DNA from: a virus
Virus record (IMG/VR): IMGVR_UViG_3300025120_000144
Location: 1 to 42,650 of that record
Strand: one strand, 5' to 3'
Length of the DNA stretch: 42,650 bases
Positions 27,222 to 34,810 of the stretch are shown here, piece by piece (the stretch's first letter is position 1; each line of letters starts with the position of its first letter). The notes beneath the pieces are model-generated. The model was not told the origin of the DNA and did not search any database. It saw only the letters and a list, made by a program, of their open reading frames with translations. The position numbers and the translations under genes are program-made.

Positions 27222-28388
27222 ATGCCTAATATACCTGAAGATTGGGGTAATAATTTCTACAAAACTGGGTGGCAACCAGGACTAGAAGTCAATGAACAGA
27301 CTGGTCTAGGTGAGATTACTCATGTAGGAACAGACCCAAACTACAGAAATAAATTCGATTCTATATTAAAAGAATGGGGTTTTAATCCAGAGCAATATGA
27401 AATAGAGGGTTCAGTTCGTGCATCCTCATGGAATACACAACTTAAAGGTGGCACAGTTGAAACTTTTTATGCCTTTAAAGGTATTGTAAAGAAGAAAAGA
27501 CCTGGACAAGATAAATATTTTAAAGAATTATTTAAACAAGCAAAGAAAAAACCACCATTAAAAAGTAAAACATTCGGAGGTGACACTGCCTTTTTATTTT
27601 TTATGGCAGACTGGCAACTTGGAAAAAAAGATTATGGAGTAGAGAACACGATTAAAAGATACGACATAGCTTTACAAGATGCAGTGAATCGTATAAAAGA
27701 TTTAAGAAAGACTGGCGTAAAGATAGATGAAATCTATATGATAGGATTAGGCGACCTTACAGAAAACTGTTATGGGTTTTACGATAGCCAACCATTTAAT
27801 ATTGAACTAACAATGATAGAACAGTATGCGTTGGCTAGGTCTATGATGATGAAAACTATAGAAACATTTCTACCTCATGCTGATAAATTAATATTGGCAG
27901 GTTGTCCAGGAAATCATGGAGAAGCATCTAGGTCACAGAAAGGTCAAGTCGTAACTAACAGATTAGACAATACAGACACTATGCACTTGCAGATATGTGA
28001 AGAGATAATGAAAGCTAATCCAGATAGATATAAAAAAGTATCTGTAAAAGTACCTGATGGATTTCATCAGGTTATGACCATCAAAAATATACCTTGTGCT
28101 TGGACCCATGGTCACATGACTGGTGGTTCTGGAAATCCTGAAAACAAAATAGAAAACTGGTGGAAGGGTCAGATGTATGGTTTTCTACCTGCAAAAGATG
28201 CACAGATTTTGATAACAGGTCACTACCATCATTTTAGAAGTAAGCAACAAGGTGATAGGACTTGGTTTCAATCTCCTAGTTTAGATAAGTCATTAGACTT
28301 TACTGCAAGAACTGGTATGTGGTCGCATCCTGGAGTATTAACTTTTACTGTTAATAAAAAAGGTTGGGATAACTTAAAGATTCTCTAG
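27222..28388 (+). CDS. Metallophosphoesterase (388 aa)
   Basis: Calcineurin-like fold motifs in order: DxQ (D130, Q132), GDLTE (D178), GNHGE (230-234), HGH, then GHYHH near the end. The residues ligate two metal ions and hydrolyse phosphoesters. The first ~90 residues (EWGFNPEQYEIEGSVRASSW) resemble the N-terminal region of phosphoesterases common in actinophages. The first motif has Gln where the family usually has His. It may be a nuclease of the Mre11/SbcD group or a nucleotide phosphatase. It closes the + strand block and its end overlaps the - strand gene at 28374. Confidence 0.8.
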   Translation: MPNIPEDWGNNFYKTGWQPGLEVNEQTGLGEITHVGTDPNYRNKFDSILKEWGFNPEQYEIEGSVRASSWNTQLKGGTVETFYAFKGIVKKKRPGQDKYFKELFKQAKKKPPLKSKTFGGDTAFLFFMADWQLGKKDYGVENTIKRYDIALQDAVNRIKDLRKTGVKIDEIYMIGLGDLTENCYGFYDSQPFNIELTMIEQYALARSMMMKTIETFLPHADKLILAGCPGNHGEASRSQKGQVVTNRLDNTDTMHLQICEEIMKANPDRYKKVSVKVPDGFHQVMTIKNIPCAWTHGHMTGGSGNPENKIENWWKGQMYGFLPAKDAQILITGHYHHFRSKQQGDRTWFQSPSLDKSLDFTARTGMWSHPGVLTFTVNKKGWDNLKIL

Positions 28389-28502
28389 TTTAGATTCTCT
28401 TTTAACTTTTTCTGCATTAGTTTCATATAAACCAGTTTGTTTAAAGTTTTCTTTCATTTGTTTGTGTGCTTTTTTCATTAAGCCATTTGCGTGTACTGAC
28501 AT
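28374..28502 (-). CDS. Small basic hypothetical protein (42 aa), last - strand gene
   Basis: Helical, basic (MKKAHKQMKENFKQ). Its 3' end overlaps the convergent phosphoesterase by 15 bases. The upstream site (AAGG) is ~15 bases from the ATG, too far for a good ribosome site, so it is moderately supported. Confidence 0.45.
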   Translation of the reverse strand: MSVHANGLMKKAHKQMKENFKQTGLYETNAEKVKRESKLENL

Positions 28503-28514
28503 AATCTTATTATA

Positions 28515-28898
28515 CTACCTTCCCCAACAATGTTTACTACTATTCCAGTGATGCCATCCATCATTGTAAACTAACCAACTTGCAACTGCAGTAGATATTT
28601 TTGCATTAGTTCTTTTACTTGTAATGTTTAATTTATTTTTTAACCAGGACCATGTGTCATCATTGAATTGCCATAGTCCTACATCCTTTGTACCATTTGT
28701 ATTCTTGCCAACTGCCGCTTCTATGCCAGAACTTTCGCAGTATATAACAAGTAATGCTTTCCTAGAATCATCCATAGTAAAGTATTTATGTACAAGTGGT
28801 AGCCACTCAACAACATGTTCTACTTTCTCATTTGTATCGTTACACCATCTGTACTCTTGTAACATATCAAAAGTTAATGGTCCAGTTATGTACATCAT
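28515..28898 (-). CDS. Lytic transglycosylase/lysozyme-like protein, probable endolysin (127 aa)
   Basis: The pattern YCESSG (E55), DVGLWQFND (72-80) and a closing WLVYNDGWHHWNSSKHCW is that of SLT/resuscitation-factor-type transglycosylases, with Glu55 as likely catalytic acid; these cut the glycan chain of peptidoglycan. No signal peptide, so export would depend on the holin. The closing motif is typical of actinobacterial members. The start is the first of two adjacent ATGs; no ribosome site is visible. Placement on the early strand, away from the holin, is unusual. Confidence 0.75.
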   Translation of the reverse strand: MMYITGPLTFDMLQEYRWCNDTNEKVEHVVEWLPLVHKYFTMDDSRKALLVIYCESSGIEAAVGKNTNGTKDVGLWQFNDDTWSWLKNKLNITSKRTNAKISTAVASWLVYNDGWHHWNSSKHCWGR

Positions 28899-28918
28899 GC
28901 ACGATAAAATAATAGATT

Positions 28919-29395
28919 CTATAATGGTAATTCCTTGTATGCTTTTTTGTTACCTTGAAAATCTAACTCTGGATAATGCTTCATAGGTATGCGTGGGTCT
29001 ATCCAATAATCTCTTAATTTAAGATGGTCAACCCATACTGGTTCAGCATCTGGTGTTTTAAAATACATGATGCCTACTTTAACTTCTTTAAATCTTGTAC
29101 CTTTAAACGCCATCTCTTGTATCTTAAAGTAATCTTCTTCTTTAAGTTTGTTTGTACCTTTAACTTCTATAAAAAAGATGTAACCTTTACGCACTAGGAT
29201 GTAGTCTGGTATTAGTAACACCTTAGTTGCAAACCAGAATAGGTCTAATTTATTTTCTTTAGGGTCAGTTCCTATTCTTAAATAGTCTTGATACTCTACA
29301 CAATCATTGTCTTTAAGATACTTCTGCATAGCAAGGTCTGCCATATCTTCACCAGAATTTCTATCCTTGTACGAATCTTTGTATGTACTACCCAT
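28919..29395 (-). CDS. PD-(D/E)XK nuclease (158 aa)
   Basis: Core motif LLIPDYI (P63, D64) followed at the right distance by FIEVKG (E77, K79), with E17 as a possible helix residue. These are the metal-binding residues of the PD-(D/E)XK fold, used by resolvases and recombination nucleases such as RecB-type and VRR-NUC. It lies beside the annealing protein, so a role in recombination or processing of replicating DNA is likely. Starts in the TAATG overlap with the previous gene. Confidence 0.7.
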   Translation of the reverse strand: MGSTYKDSYKDRNSGEDMADLAMQKYLKDNDCVEYQDYLRIGTDPKENKLDLFWFATKVLLIPDYILVRKGYIFFIEVKGTNKLKEEDYFKIQEMAFKGTRFKEVKVGIMYFKTPDAEPVWVDHLKLRDYWIDPRIPMKHYPELDFQGNKKAYKELPL

Positions 29396-29691
29396 TAGAA
29401 AGGTAACTCATCTGGTTCAACACCTTGTTCTGCTTTTTTTAACAGTGCATGACATTCTCTATATTCCCACGACCATGGCTTCTTTTCATCCGCTACTAAC
29501 TTGTATCTTCTGCCACAAAAAACATTTCCATCTTTATCGTAATAGGTTATGTTAAGTACTCCATTGCAACCAAATTGGCTTTTACATTTTGTGTCTGGTT
29601 CAGGTGGTATATCCCAGTTATAGCTAGGATATTTTTCTTTTACCCTAGCGATAATTTTATCAAGATTACTACCTGCTTGTTCTAAAGCCAT
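29395..29691 (-). CDS. Cysteine-containing small protein, possible zinc binding (98 aa)
   Basis: Cysteines at CKSQFGC, VFCG and YRECH are spaced like a zinc site. Starts 10 bases inside the end of the annealing protein gene and ends in a TAATG overlap with the nuclease gene. The three together look like a recombination module. No specific family is claimed. Confidence 0.65.
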   Translation of the reverse strand: MALEQAGSNLDKIIARVKEKYPSYNWDIPPEPDTKCKSQFGCNGVLNITYYDKDGNVFCGRRYKLVADEKKPWSWEYRECHALLKKAEQGVEPDELPF

Positions 29692-30548
29692 TCTGTTGGG
29701 CAGTCAGTGTCGCCCCAAGCAGTCCATCCACAACCATTGTTGCCTTGATACTTACTGCAACTCCAACTAGGTATCTTGCCATACTTGTCTGGGTCATCCT
29801 GCTTCTTTTGTCTATTGTCCTCTATATTCTCTGACTTACCACACTCAGGGCAGTTTTTTGTCAGGTCTTTAACTTCTCCAAATACATCTTCTATCAAATC
29901 TGTATCAGACTTTGTTGCTTCAACCTCTTTTTCAAATAGGTCTAAGAATTTACTCATGTCATCATTGGTCCAAGATTCAACATCTTTAGACAATCCAGAC
30001 TTCTTAAACGCATCACGCTTGTAATTTTGTGCTACAGTTTTGTCTAACTCAAAGGCATCTATAAGCATGTTCATCTGGTCAGCTTTGTTTGTAGATGGTT
30101 TTTCGGTAATAGACTCAGCAAATTCTTGCTTTGCTTTTTCTAAGACTTGTATGTCCTCTTTGTCTGTAGTTATCTTTGGTTTCTCTACTTTAACATCAGC
30201 AGGTTTGTTGCCTACCTTAGACATCTCTTGTCTGCTAGGTCTTGGTGCTTTGCTTCCTTGGTAATTCCAATTAGCTAACGCTCTACCTATTGCACTTGTT
30301 TCACAGTTCTCAACCCACGCATCAGTATTAGCAAATCCACCTTGTCCTTTAGTTTCTTGTGCAATACCAGTAGCCACTGGATGTTCATCTGTATTTTTAA
30401 TATAGACTTCTGCTTTGATAGTGACACAAGTACCATCAGCAGTTTCATGCACCACCTCTGTACTAATCCTACCTTCAGGATTATCTATCCAATATTGTTT
30501 AAGTCTTTCTTCTACTGTTTCGTAATTATCTAAATTAAATTTAGCCAT
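29682..30548 (-). CDS. ERF-like single-strand annealing/DNA-binding protein (288 aa)
   Basis: The N-terminal half carries ENCETSAIGRALAN (80-93), the signature-like motif of ERF-type phage recombination proteins. The last ~60 residues contain CPECG and a C..CGW pair that could form a zinc ribbon. ERF-type proteins anneal single strands, which fits phages lacking their own polymerase. Middle region (Lys/Glu-rich) is probably flexible. Coupled to the HTH gene by TAATG. Family assignment by motif only. Confidence 0.65.
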   Translation of the reverse strand: MAKFNLDNYETVEERLKQYWIDNPEGRISTEVVHETADGTCVTIKAEVYIKNTDEHPVATGIAQETKGQGGFANTDAWVENCETSAIGRALANWNYQGSKAPRPSRQEMSKVGNKPADVKVEKPKITTDKEDIQVLEKAKQEFAESITEKPSTNKADQMNMLIDAFELDKTVAQNYKRDAFKKSGLSKDVESWTNDDMSKFLDLFEKEVEATKSDTDLIEDVFGEVKDLTKNCPECGKSENIEDNRQKKQDDPDKYGKIPSWSCSKYQGNNGCGWTAWGDTDCPTEWL

Positions 30549-30760
30549 TATTCCTCCTCCACTGAATCAATAGACTTGTAAACAAAATCTCTTGTCTTGT
30601 CTAGATGACTTGCTATGTTTATAGCACTCCATCCTAATTGCTTCAGTTTTTTTATTATCTTATTTCTTTGTTGTATCATAGCTTTTTTGTCATCTTCATT
30701 ATTATCAATTAATTTTTGTATTGAAGTTAACTTAATTGCTAATTTAATTTCATTCTCCAT
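30548..30760 (-). CDS. Small helix-turn-helix protein (70 aa)
   Basis: Residues ~40-65 (KKLKQLGWSAINIASHLDKT then RDFVYKS) form an HTH pattern. A Lys/Asp-rich helical part comes first. May regulate early or late promoters. Start overlaps the upstream gene and the end overlaps the annealing protein (TAATG). Confidence 0.6.
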   Translation of the reverse strand: MENEIKLAIKLTSIQKLIDNNEDDKKAMIQQRNKIIKKLKQLGWSAINIASHLDKTRDFVYKSIDSVEEE

Positions 30761-30896
30761 TTCTCTCCCTATATAATCTGTTTTGTAATATTCTAAATTT
30801 AATATAAACTATGTCTGTTAACCAGTTGCTAATTGTCCAAGCACCTACTATATACACTGGCACTGACAAAAAAAACCAAAACTCCCAAGTTTCCAT
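30750..30896 (-). CDS. Small membrane protein (48 aa)
   Basis: A single membrane segment near the N-terminus (WFFLSVPVYIVGAWTISNWL) followed by a basic tail. Good site (GAGGAGTA) before the ATG, which lies in a TAATG overlap with the 22-aa gene. Its end overlaps the HTH gene by 11 bases. Confidence 0.55.
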   Translation of the reverse strand: METWEFWFFLSVPVYIVGAWTISNWLTDIVYIKFRILQNRLYRERNGE

Positions 30897-30964
30897 TACT
30901 CCTCTTCCTCGTGCATTTGCTTATGTATTTCTTGATGGGCTTCATAATTTCTAAATTTACTCAT
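30896..30964 (-). CDS. Tiny protein (22 aa)
   Basis: Encodes MSKFRNYEAHQEIHKQMHEE and two more Glu. Coupled to both neighbours by TAATG and preceded by AGGAGGAAGAG. A poly-Glu end is shared with several neighbours, where the GAGGAAGAG codons also form the ribosome site of the next gene. It may be a real peptide or mainly a coupling device. Confidence 0.45.
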   Translation of the reverse strand: MSKFRNYEAHQEIHKQMHEEEE

Positions 30965-31167
30965 TACTCTTCCTCCTGTATTTCTTTTGCAATTTTTAGT
31001 GTGTTTGCATTATGGTCTGCAACAAATTCATCTAACAATTCTGATATCCTTTTTGTGTTTAACTGTGTGAACACAATAGATTTCTCTACCTTTTGTCCAC
31101 CACATGCGTTAGCTAACTTAATGCACCATGCTTTAAGTAACTTTGGCTCATCAAATATATTAGCCAT
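30964..31167 (-). CDS. Small hypothetical protein (67 aa)
   Basis: ATG at 31167 is preferred over the TTG at 31170 because GAGGAGG lies five bases upstream. Helical, ends in EIQEEE. No family. Confidence 0.6.
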   Translation of the reverse strand: MANIFDEPKLLKAWCIKLANACGGQKVEKSIVFTQLNTKRISELLDEFVADHNANTLKIAKEIQEEE

Positions 31168-31197
31168 CAAATCCTCCTCTTTTATTCTTTTGTTTGT

Positions 31198-31362
31198 TTA
31201 CTTAATTAGTTCTTGTTTGTTCATATCAAATACAGTGATAATAAAATGGTTAGTTCCACCACTGTCTTTTAATTCTCTGACTTTGCATTTAACATCATCT
31301 TCCGAATCAAAGAACCATTCCATGTTCCCACCATAAATTGATACACTTTCTACTCTATACAT
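31198..31362 (-). CDS. Small hypothetical protein (54 aa)
   Basis: Encodes MYRVESVSIYGGNMEWFFDS and on, alternating strand and helix. Ribosome site AGAGGAAG before the ATG. A candidate extended -10 lies upstream at 31389-31397. Confidence 0.6.
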   Translation of the reverse strand: MYRVESVSIYGGNMEWFFDSEDDVKCKVRELKDSGGTNHFIITVFDMNKQELIK

Positions 31363-31388
31363 AACTTCCTCTGTATAATCTTATATCC

Positions 31389-31397
31389 AGTATAACA
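31389..31397 (-). promoter_or_regulatory. Candidate extended -10 promoter on - strand (TGTTATACT)
   Basis: Reading the - strand, TGTTATACT lies at the end of the SGNH-like gene, ~30 bases before the 54-aa start. It is the one - strand match to the motif used in + strand gaps. Confidence 0.4.
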
Positions 31398-31399
31398 CA

Positions 31400-32080
31400 T
31401 TATTCGTTTATGTGTTGTGCTATTTTCTCTGCAATTAATAATCCACCACTGTCATTAGGTTCTATGTCATTAAAATAATCTTCTGGCTTTAATGTGTTTG
31501 TTATGTCTATATAACTTGCATTAATACCTCTGTTATTTAATCTTTCAATAGTGTCTTGTAGCTTCTCGTTATGTGTAGCAATAAGTTCTGGCAATAGGTG
31601 TGCTACTGGCTTCCAATCTTTGTTCCATGATAAGTTGCCTTCGTACAATCCTAAAAACACCACCTCCGCTTTTGGATAACGATAGTTTAAAAGAACTGCT
31701 ATTGCTTCCACCTCTGTCATATATCCTGAATAAAATGGTCCTGACAATATAGATAACATATCATAACTTACTTCATTATAAATAGTTTGCTTTACGAACA
31801 TAGCTTTAAAATTGTCTGCCATCTCGTTGTCCAGTACTAATTTTTTTAAATCAAGAAGATTATTACCACCAACACTAATAACAAAGTGTGTTGTATCAGT
31901 AGAATAACCACCTTTAAGAGTAGAAGCCAACACTTCGTTTGTTGTCACTCCATCTACTGAATCATTAGATATAACATCATCATTTAATAATGTTCTAACA
32001 TGATAATCAACATTATAGTTTTCTACATACAATGTATTGTCTATAATGCTATCTCCTAATAAAACTATACTATTATTCAT
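31400..32080 (-). CDS. SGNH/GDSL hydrolase-like protein (226 aa), catalytic His replaced
   Basis: Block I GDSI (S11), block III GGNN (71-74), and a block V-like segment DIEPNDSGG (205-213) in the right order for the SGNH fold. The family active site normally uses Ser with Asp-x-x-His in block V, and here Glu207 stands in the His position. It may have altered or no esterase activity. Such enzymes act on acyl groups of polysaccharides, lipids or peptidoglycan. The gene is in the early block, coupled to its neighbours by short overlaps. Confidence 0.7.
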   Translation of the reverse strand: MNNSIVLLGDSIIDNTLYVENYNVDYHVRTLLNDDVISNDSVDGVTTNEVLASTLKGGYSTDTTHFVISVGGNNLLDLKKLVLDNEMADNFKAMFVKQTIYNEVSYDMLSILSGPFYSGYMTEVEAIAVLLNYRYPKAEVVFLGLYEGNLSWNKDWKPVAHLLPELIATHNEKLQDTIERLNNRGINASYIDITNTLKPEDYFNDIEPNDSGGLLIAEKIAQHINE

Positions 32081-32264
32081 TTACCTCCCTAAAAAATAAA
32101 TCAGCTAGTTCAGTTCTGTAGTGGCTTGTTTTAACATTAAGAAATTCATTAGTTATGCTTTGTGCTAACTCTTTACCATCCTCAGTGTCCATCCACCTAC
32201 CAACAACCGCTAATGCTTGGTTAAGCTCTTGCAGTTCTTCTATAATTTGTTCATCTTTTTTCAT
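32073..32264 (-). CDS. Small hypothetical protein (63 aa)
   Basis: Helical and acidic. Starts in a TAATG overlap and ends inside the start of the SGNH-like gene (8 bases). No family. Confidence 0.6.
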   Translation of the reverse strand: MKKDEQIIEELQELNQALAVVGRWMDTEDGKELAQSITNEFLNVKTSHYRTELADLFFREVNE

Positions 32265-32482
32265 TATTCTCCTTCTCCTCTGAACATCTCCTCAAAACAT
32301 TCTGGGTGTACGCCAGTCAACAGTTGTTCTCGCTCTGCTCTGCTATGTTCTGGAAATATGTCCTGTATTAATCTGCGTAGGTGTCTTGGTGTTTGGGTAA
32401 ACTCAATGTACTTTTCTGGGTCCACCATTACGCTACCTGTTTGCCTACAATGTATACATTCTTTAGTTGATACTGCGAACAT
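32264..32482 (-). CDS. Small zinc-finger-like protein (72 aa)
   Basis: CxxC (C9, C12) and a C-terminal HPEC (H59, C62), joined by a REQLLTGVHPECFEEMF segment. The pattern is like a small family seen in several actinophages and is compatible with one zinc ion. Role unknown. Confidence 0.6.
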   Translation of the reverse strand: MFAVSTKECIHCRQTGSVMVDPEKYIEFTQTPRHLRRLIQDIFPEHSRAEREQLLTGVHPECFEEMFRGEGE

Positions 32483-32649
32483 TATTCTTCCACCTCTAAC
32501 TTGTTAACAAATCCATTCAAATCATTAACAATATTGTATGCTTGACTACTGTAATTATCGTGGTCAAATCCACTATCAATATCATTATCAACTGCGAATG
32601 GATACTCTTTACCATTTATAGTAAGAGTTCCCTCTATCCATATAGCCAT
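32482..32649 (-). CDS. Small hypothetical protein (55 aa)
   Basis: Encodes MAIWIEGTLTINGKEYPFAV and on, beta then acidic helix. TAATG overlaps at both ends, ribosome site GGAAGAAT. Confidence 0.55.
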   Translation of the reverse strand: MAIWIEGTLTINGKEYPFAVDNDIDSGFDHDNYSSQAYNIVNDLNGFVNKLEVEE

Positions 32650-32780
32650 TATTCTTCCTTTCTTGGAACTGAATGTCCATTGTCTAAATCTAATAAATAT
32701 TGACTATAAAGTTTTGGAGTAAACTCTTTTTTTCTCCAACCCCACCTAGTTGTGTGTTGGTAGTAAAATAACTTAGCCAT
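32649..32780 (-). CDS. Small basic/aromatic protein (43 aa)
   Basis: Aromatic-rich, basic N-terminus (MAKLFYYQHTTRWGWRKKEF). TAATG overlaps at both ends and GAGGAAGAA before the ATG. No family. Confidence 0.55.
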   Translation of the reverse strand: MAKLFYYQHTTRWGWRKKEFTPKLYSQYLLDLDNGHSVPRKEE

Positions 32781-32923
32781 TATTCTTCCTCTCTTGATTC
32801 TGTATAAGTTTTAAAGGCATCTTTGACAATTAACAATTGTTTGTTGTCACCTTTACGCTCGTAGAGATTTTTTGCTATTAAAGAATCTATTGTGTTAATA
32901 ACATATTCTTTTCCTAGTGTCAT
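32780..32923 (-). CDS. Small hypothetical protein (47 aa)
   Basis: Mixed charge, ends in EEE. ATGA overlap with the upstream gene, TAATG with the downstream one. No family. Confidence 0.5.
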   Translation of the reverse strand: MTLGKEYVINTIDSLIAKNLYERKGDNKQLLIVKDAFKTYTESREEE

Positions 32924-33165
32924 TCTTCCTCCTCTTTTGTATCGCCATAGATACTGACATAACTGTCATCTCCATACTCAACGCCCTCGTAACTTACTTC
33001 TATGATATTGCTATCTCTTCGTATCACTTCAACACTATACTCATGCATGTGTGCATCTTCTGCTATCATATTGAGTTCATGTTCTGTTAGTTTTTTTTCG
33101 CTCGTAACAGTCCACTTTCTAATATCATGAGATGATTCTTCTAATGTGTATTCGTGTATAGCCAT
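32920..33165 (-). CDS. Small acidic protein (81 aa)
   Basis: Beta-strand rich (ARM: HEYTLEESSHDIRKWTVTS), ends in a run of Glu. Start overlaps the stop of the 89-aa gene. No family. Confidence 0.6.
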   Translation of the reverse strand: MAIHEYTLEESSHDIRKWTVTSEKKLTEHELNMIAEDAHMHEYSVEVIRRDSNIIEVSYEGVEYGDDSYVSIYGDTKEEEE

Positions 33166-33434
33166 TATATTACTTCCAATATTTCGCCATCTTCAGATAT
33201 GTAACCTGCTTCTATTATTGCTCTGGCAGTTCTGCCATAGTGTCCTTGTAATCTCCATGCTTGTCCAGATTTTATAAGGTTACTAAATAATTCCAATGTT
33301 TCATTGTCATTTAGTTCTCCAGATTCATACGCAATAATCATATCTACTACATTTGTTTTTTGCTTTGCTTTAGCTCTAGCTAGTCGCTCATCTCTATCTG
33401 CTATTGCCTGTGCTTGTTTTTTAGTTAGTTTCAT
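33165..33434 (-). CDS. DUF7417-like small protein (89 aa)
   Basis: Carries IIAYESGELNDNETLELF and GQAWRLQGHYGRTARAII, the motif pair of a small family (DUF7417) found in many phages and without assigned function. First gene of a transcript from a strong promoter (33464-33492), with ribosome site AGGAC before the ATG, so likely made early and in quantity. Confidence 0.65.
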   Translation of the reverse strand: MKLTKKQAQAIADRDERLARAKAKQKTNVVDMIIAYESGELNDNETLELFSNLIKSGQAWRLQGHYGRTARAIIEAGYISEDGEILEVI

Positions 33435-33463
33435 ATTGTCCTACTTTCTTGTTTGTATTAATT

Positions 33464-33492
33464 ACTATACACTAGCTTCTTTTAGTTGTCAA
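33464..33492 (-). promoter_or_regulatory. Early promoter P4 (TTGACA - 17 bp - TATAGT)
   Basis: On the - strand: TTGACA (33487-33492), 17-bp spacer, TATAGT (33464-33469), then an ACAAACAAG leader and the 89-aa start. It overlaps the end of the upstream gene. Confidence 0.8.
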
Positions 33493-33742
33493 ATAGTTCT
33501 CTATCTGAGTCATCAATTAATAGAAGCTCTTCAACATGACTTTTGACTGCTTCAAGGTCCACATCTTTAAACTTGTTTTGTAGAACCCAGTACAAATCAT
33601 TCATGTAGGTATGTTGGTCATCCATATAAGCCATTTTTAAATAGTAAGTCATAAGACTTTTGTTTTGCTTCTCAAACATTTCCTCCACTACTTTAGTGGC
33701 AACATCTTGTCGTGGTTCGTAATATCCTGTATCTCTACACAT
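33482..33742 (-). CDS. Small hypothetical protein (86 aa)
   Basis: Helical and acidic with two aromatic clusters. Overlaps P4 at its 3' end. TAATG coupling upstream. No family. Confidence 0.6.
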   Translation of the reverse strand: MCRDTGYYEPRQDVATKVVEEMFEKQNKSLMTYYLKMAYMDDQHTYMNDLYWVLQNKFKDVDLEAVKSHVEELLLIDDSDRELFDN

Positions 33743-33993
33743 TATTCTTCCTCCTGTTTGTATTCTTCTAGTACTTCATCAATTAATCTTGTTGCTTCAT
33801 CATATCCATTGTTCTCAAAGATAGTTAGACATTTGCCGAACAGTACCAACTCCATGTAACCATAGGTTGAAAAATCTATGTCGTACTCCTCAAAGTCATT
33901 GTGGGCTATGCTTAGAAAATCTACCCAACAACTATGTCCATTTAAAGACCAGTCATAGAGTTCTCTAAGATACATTGTTTCGTATCGGTTCAT
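33742..33993 (-). CDS. Small acidic protein (83 aa)
   Basis: Aromatic-rich N-terminal half, then a helix ending in EEYKQEEE. TAATG overlaps at both ends. No family. Confidence 0.6.
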   Translation of the reverse strand: MNRYETMYLRELYDWSLNGHSCWVDFLSIAHNDFEEYDIDFSTYGYMELVLFGKCLTIFENNGYDEATRLIDEVLEEYKQEEE

Positions 33994-34124
33994 TATTTTC
34001 CTTTCACTATTCTGTTTACCCTTGTATATAAGTCATCATATTTTTGTAATAGTTCATCTTCGGTATGTTCATCACATCTAAACACACCCTCTAATATTTC
34101 TATCATTGTTAGTTCAATTTCCAT
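33993..34124 (-). CDS. Small hypothetical protein (43 aa)
   Basis: Helical, acidic, TAATG overlap downstream and AAGGGGGAAA before the ATG. No family. Confidence 0.5.
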   Translation of the reverse strand: MEIELTMIEILEGVFRCDEHTEDELLQKYDDLYTRVNRIVKGK

Positions 34125-34132
34125 TTTCCCCC

Positions 34133-34267
34133 TTACTTTTGTATTGTTAGCTTGTAGTATTTACTATTCGCCCAACAAGAAAAACATAACCAAACTGTTT
34201 TCCTTGTTAAAGTATTTATTACTTCAACAGAATTTGTGTAATACTGTTTACATTTTTTACAATCCAT
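34133..34267 (-). CDS. Small zinc-finger-like protein (44 aa)
   Basis: CKKC near the N-terminus and CFSC near residue 28-31 (MDCKKCKQYY ... VWLCFSCW), a four-cysteine zinc site. First gene after promoter P3, ribosome site CAAGGAG. Could be a DNA- or RNA-binding regulator. Confidence 0.6.
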   Translation of the reverse strand: MDCKKCKQYYTNSVEVINTLTRKTVWLCFSCWANSKYYKLTIQK

Positions 34268-34291
34268 AGATTCTCCTTGTTTGTCTAAAGT

Positions 34292-34319
34292 ATTATACAC
34301 ACCTAACGATAGTTGTCAA
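34292..34319 (-). promoter_or_regulatory. Early promoter P3 (TTGACA - 16 bp - TATAAT)
   Basis: TTGACA (34314-34319), 16-bp spacer with TGTG before the -10, TATAAT (34292-34297), then ACAAACAAGGAG leader. Best -10 of the set. Confidence 0.82.
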
Positions 34320-34339
34320 GTGTGCATAATACATGGTTG

Positions 34340-34747
34340 TTACTTGACTGGAGTAACTACAGTCCTGCTATATCTGTCAGCTATATCATAGATTTCATCT
34401 CTAATATCTTGGTCTTGTGCTACCTGCTCGGACCCCAGTGTATGGGCTTCTGATATAGTGCCATCATATTCTCTGATTCTTACAAGACATTTGTGGATTC
34501 TTAACCACATTGCCTTAGCGAATTTCCAGTCCTTTTGGTCAAAGGTTATAAAGTTACCTTCGCCTAAAGATGTCGCAGTTGTCTTGATATGTGTCACTTC
34601 GCCATTGACATAACTATCGCCATTTATCTCTACCCTATCAAAGTCTTGACCTGATGAGTATTCATGGTTAGCTATTGCTTCTTCTCTAGTTTCCCCAAAT
34701 GATACATATTCGTGTACCAATGTTTCTTTAATTTTATATGCTTTCAT
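34340..34747 (-). CDS. Hypothetical protein (135 aa)
   Basis: ATG at 34747 is chosen because CTGGAGG lies five bases upstream; a GTG at 34777 would fall inside the -10 of promoter P2. The protein is beta/alpha mixed and has no recognised family. It stands alone between promoters P2 and P3. Confidence 0.65.
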   Translation of the reverse strand: MKAYKIKETLVHEYVSFGETREEAIANHEYSSGQDFDRVEINGDSYVNGEVTHIKTTATSLGEGNFITFDQKDWKFAKAMWLRIHKCLVRIREYDGTISEAHTLGSEQVAQDQDIRDEIYDIADRYSRTVVTPVK

Positions 34748-34775
34748 ATATTCCTCCAGTTTGTTTGTATGACCC

Positions 34776-34804
34776 ACTATACATTAGCAGGTCATTATTG
34801 TCAA
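34776..34804 (-). promoter_or_regulatory. Early promoter P2 (TTGACA - 17 bp - TATAGT)
   Basis: TTGACA (34799-34804), 17-bp spacer, TATAGT (34776-34781), then an ACAAACAA leader and the 135-aa gene. Confidence 0.82.
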
Positions 34805-34810
34805 GTACCT

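Noticed and set aside
34748-34777. GTG start at 34777 adding ten residues to the 135-aa protein
   Set aside because: It lies inside the -10 of promoter P2, while ATG 34747 has a proper ribosome site.
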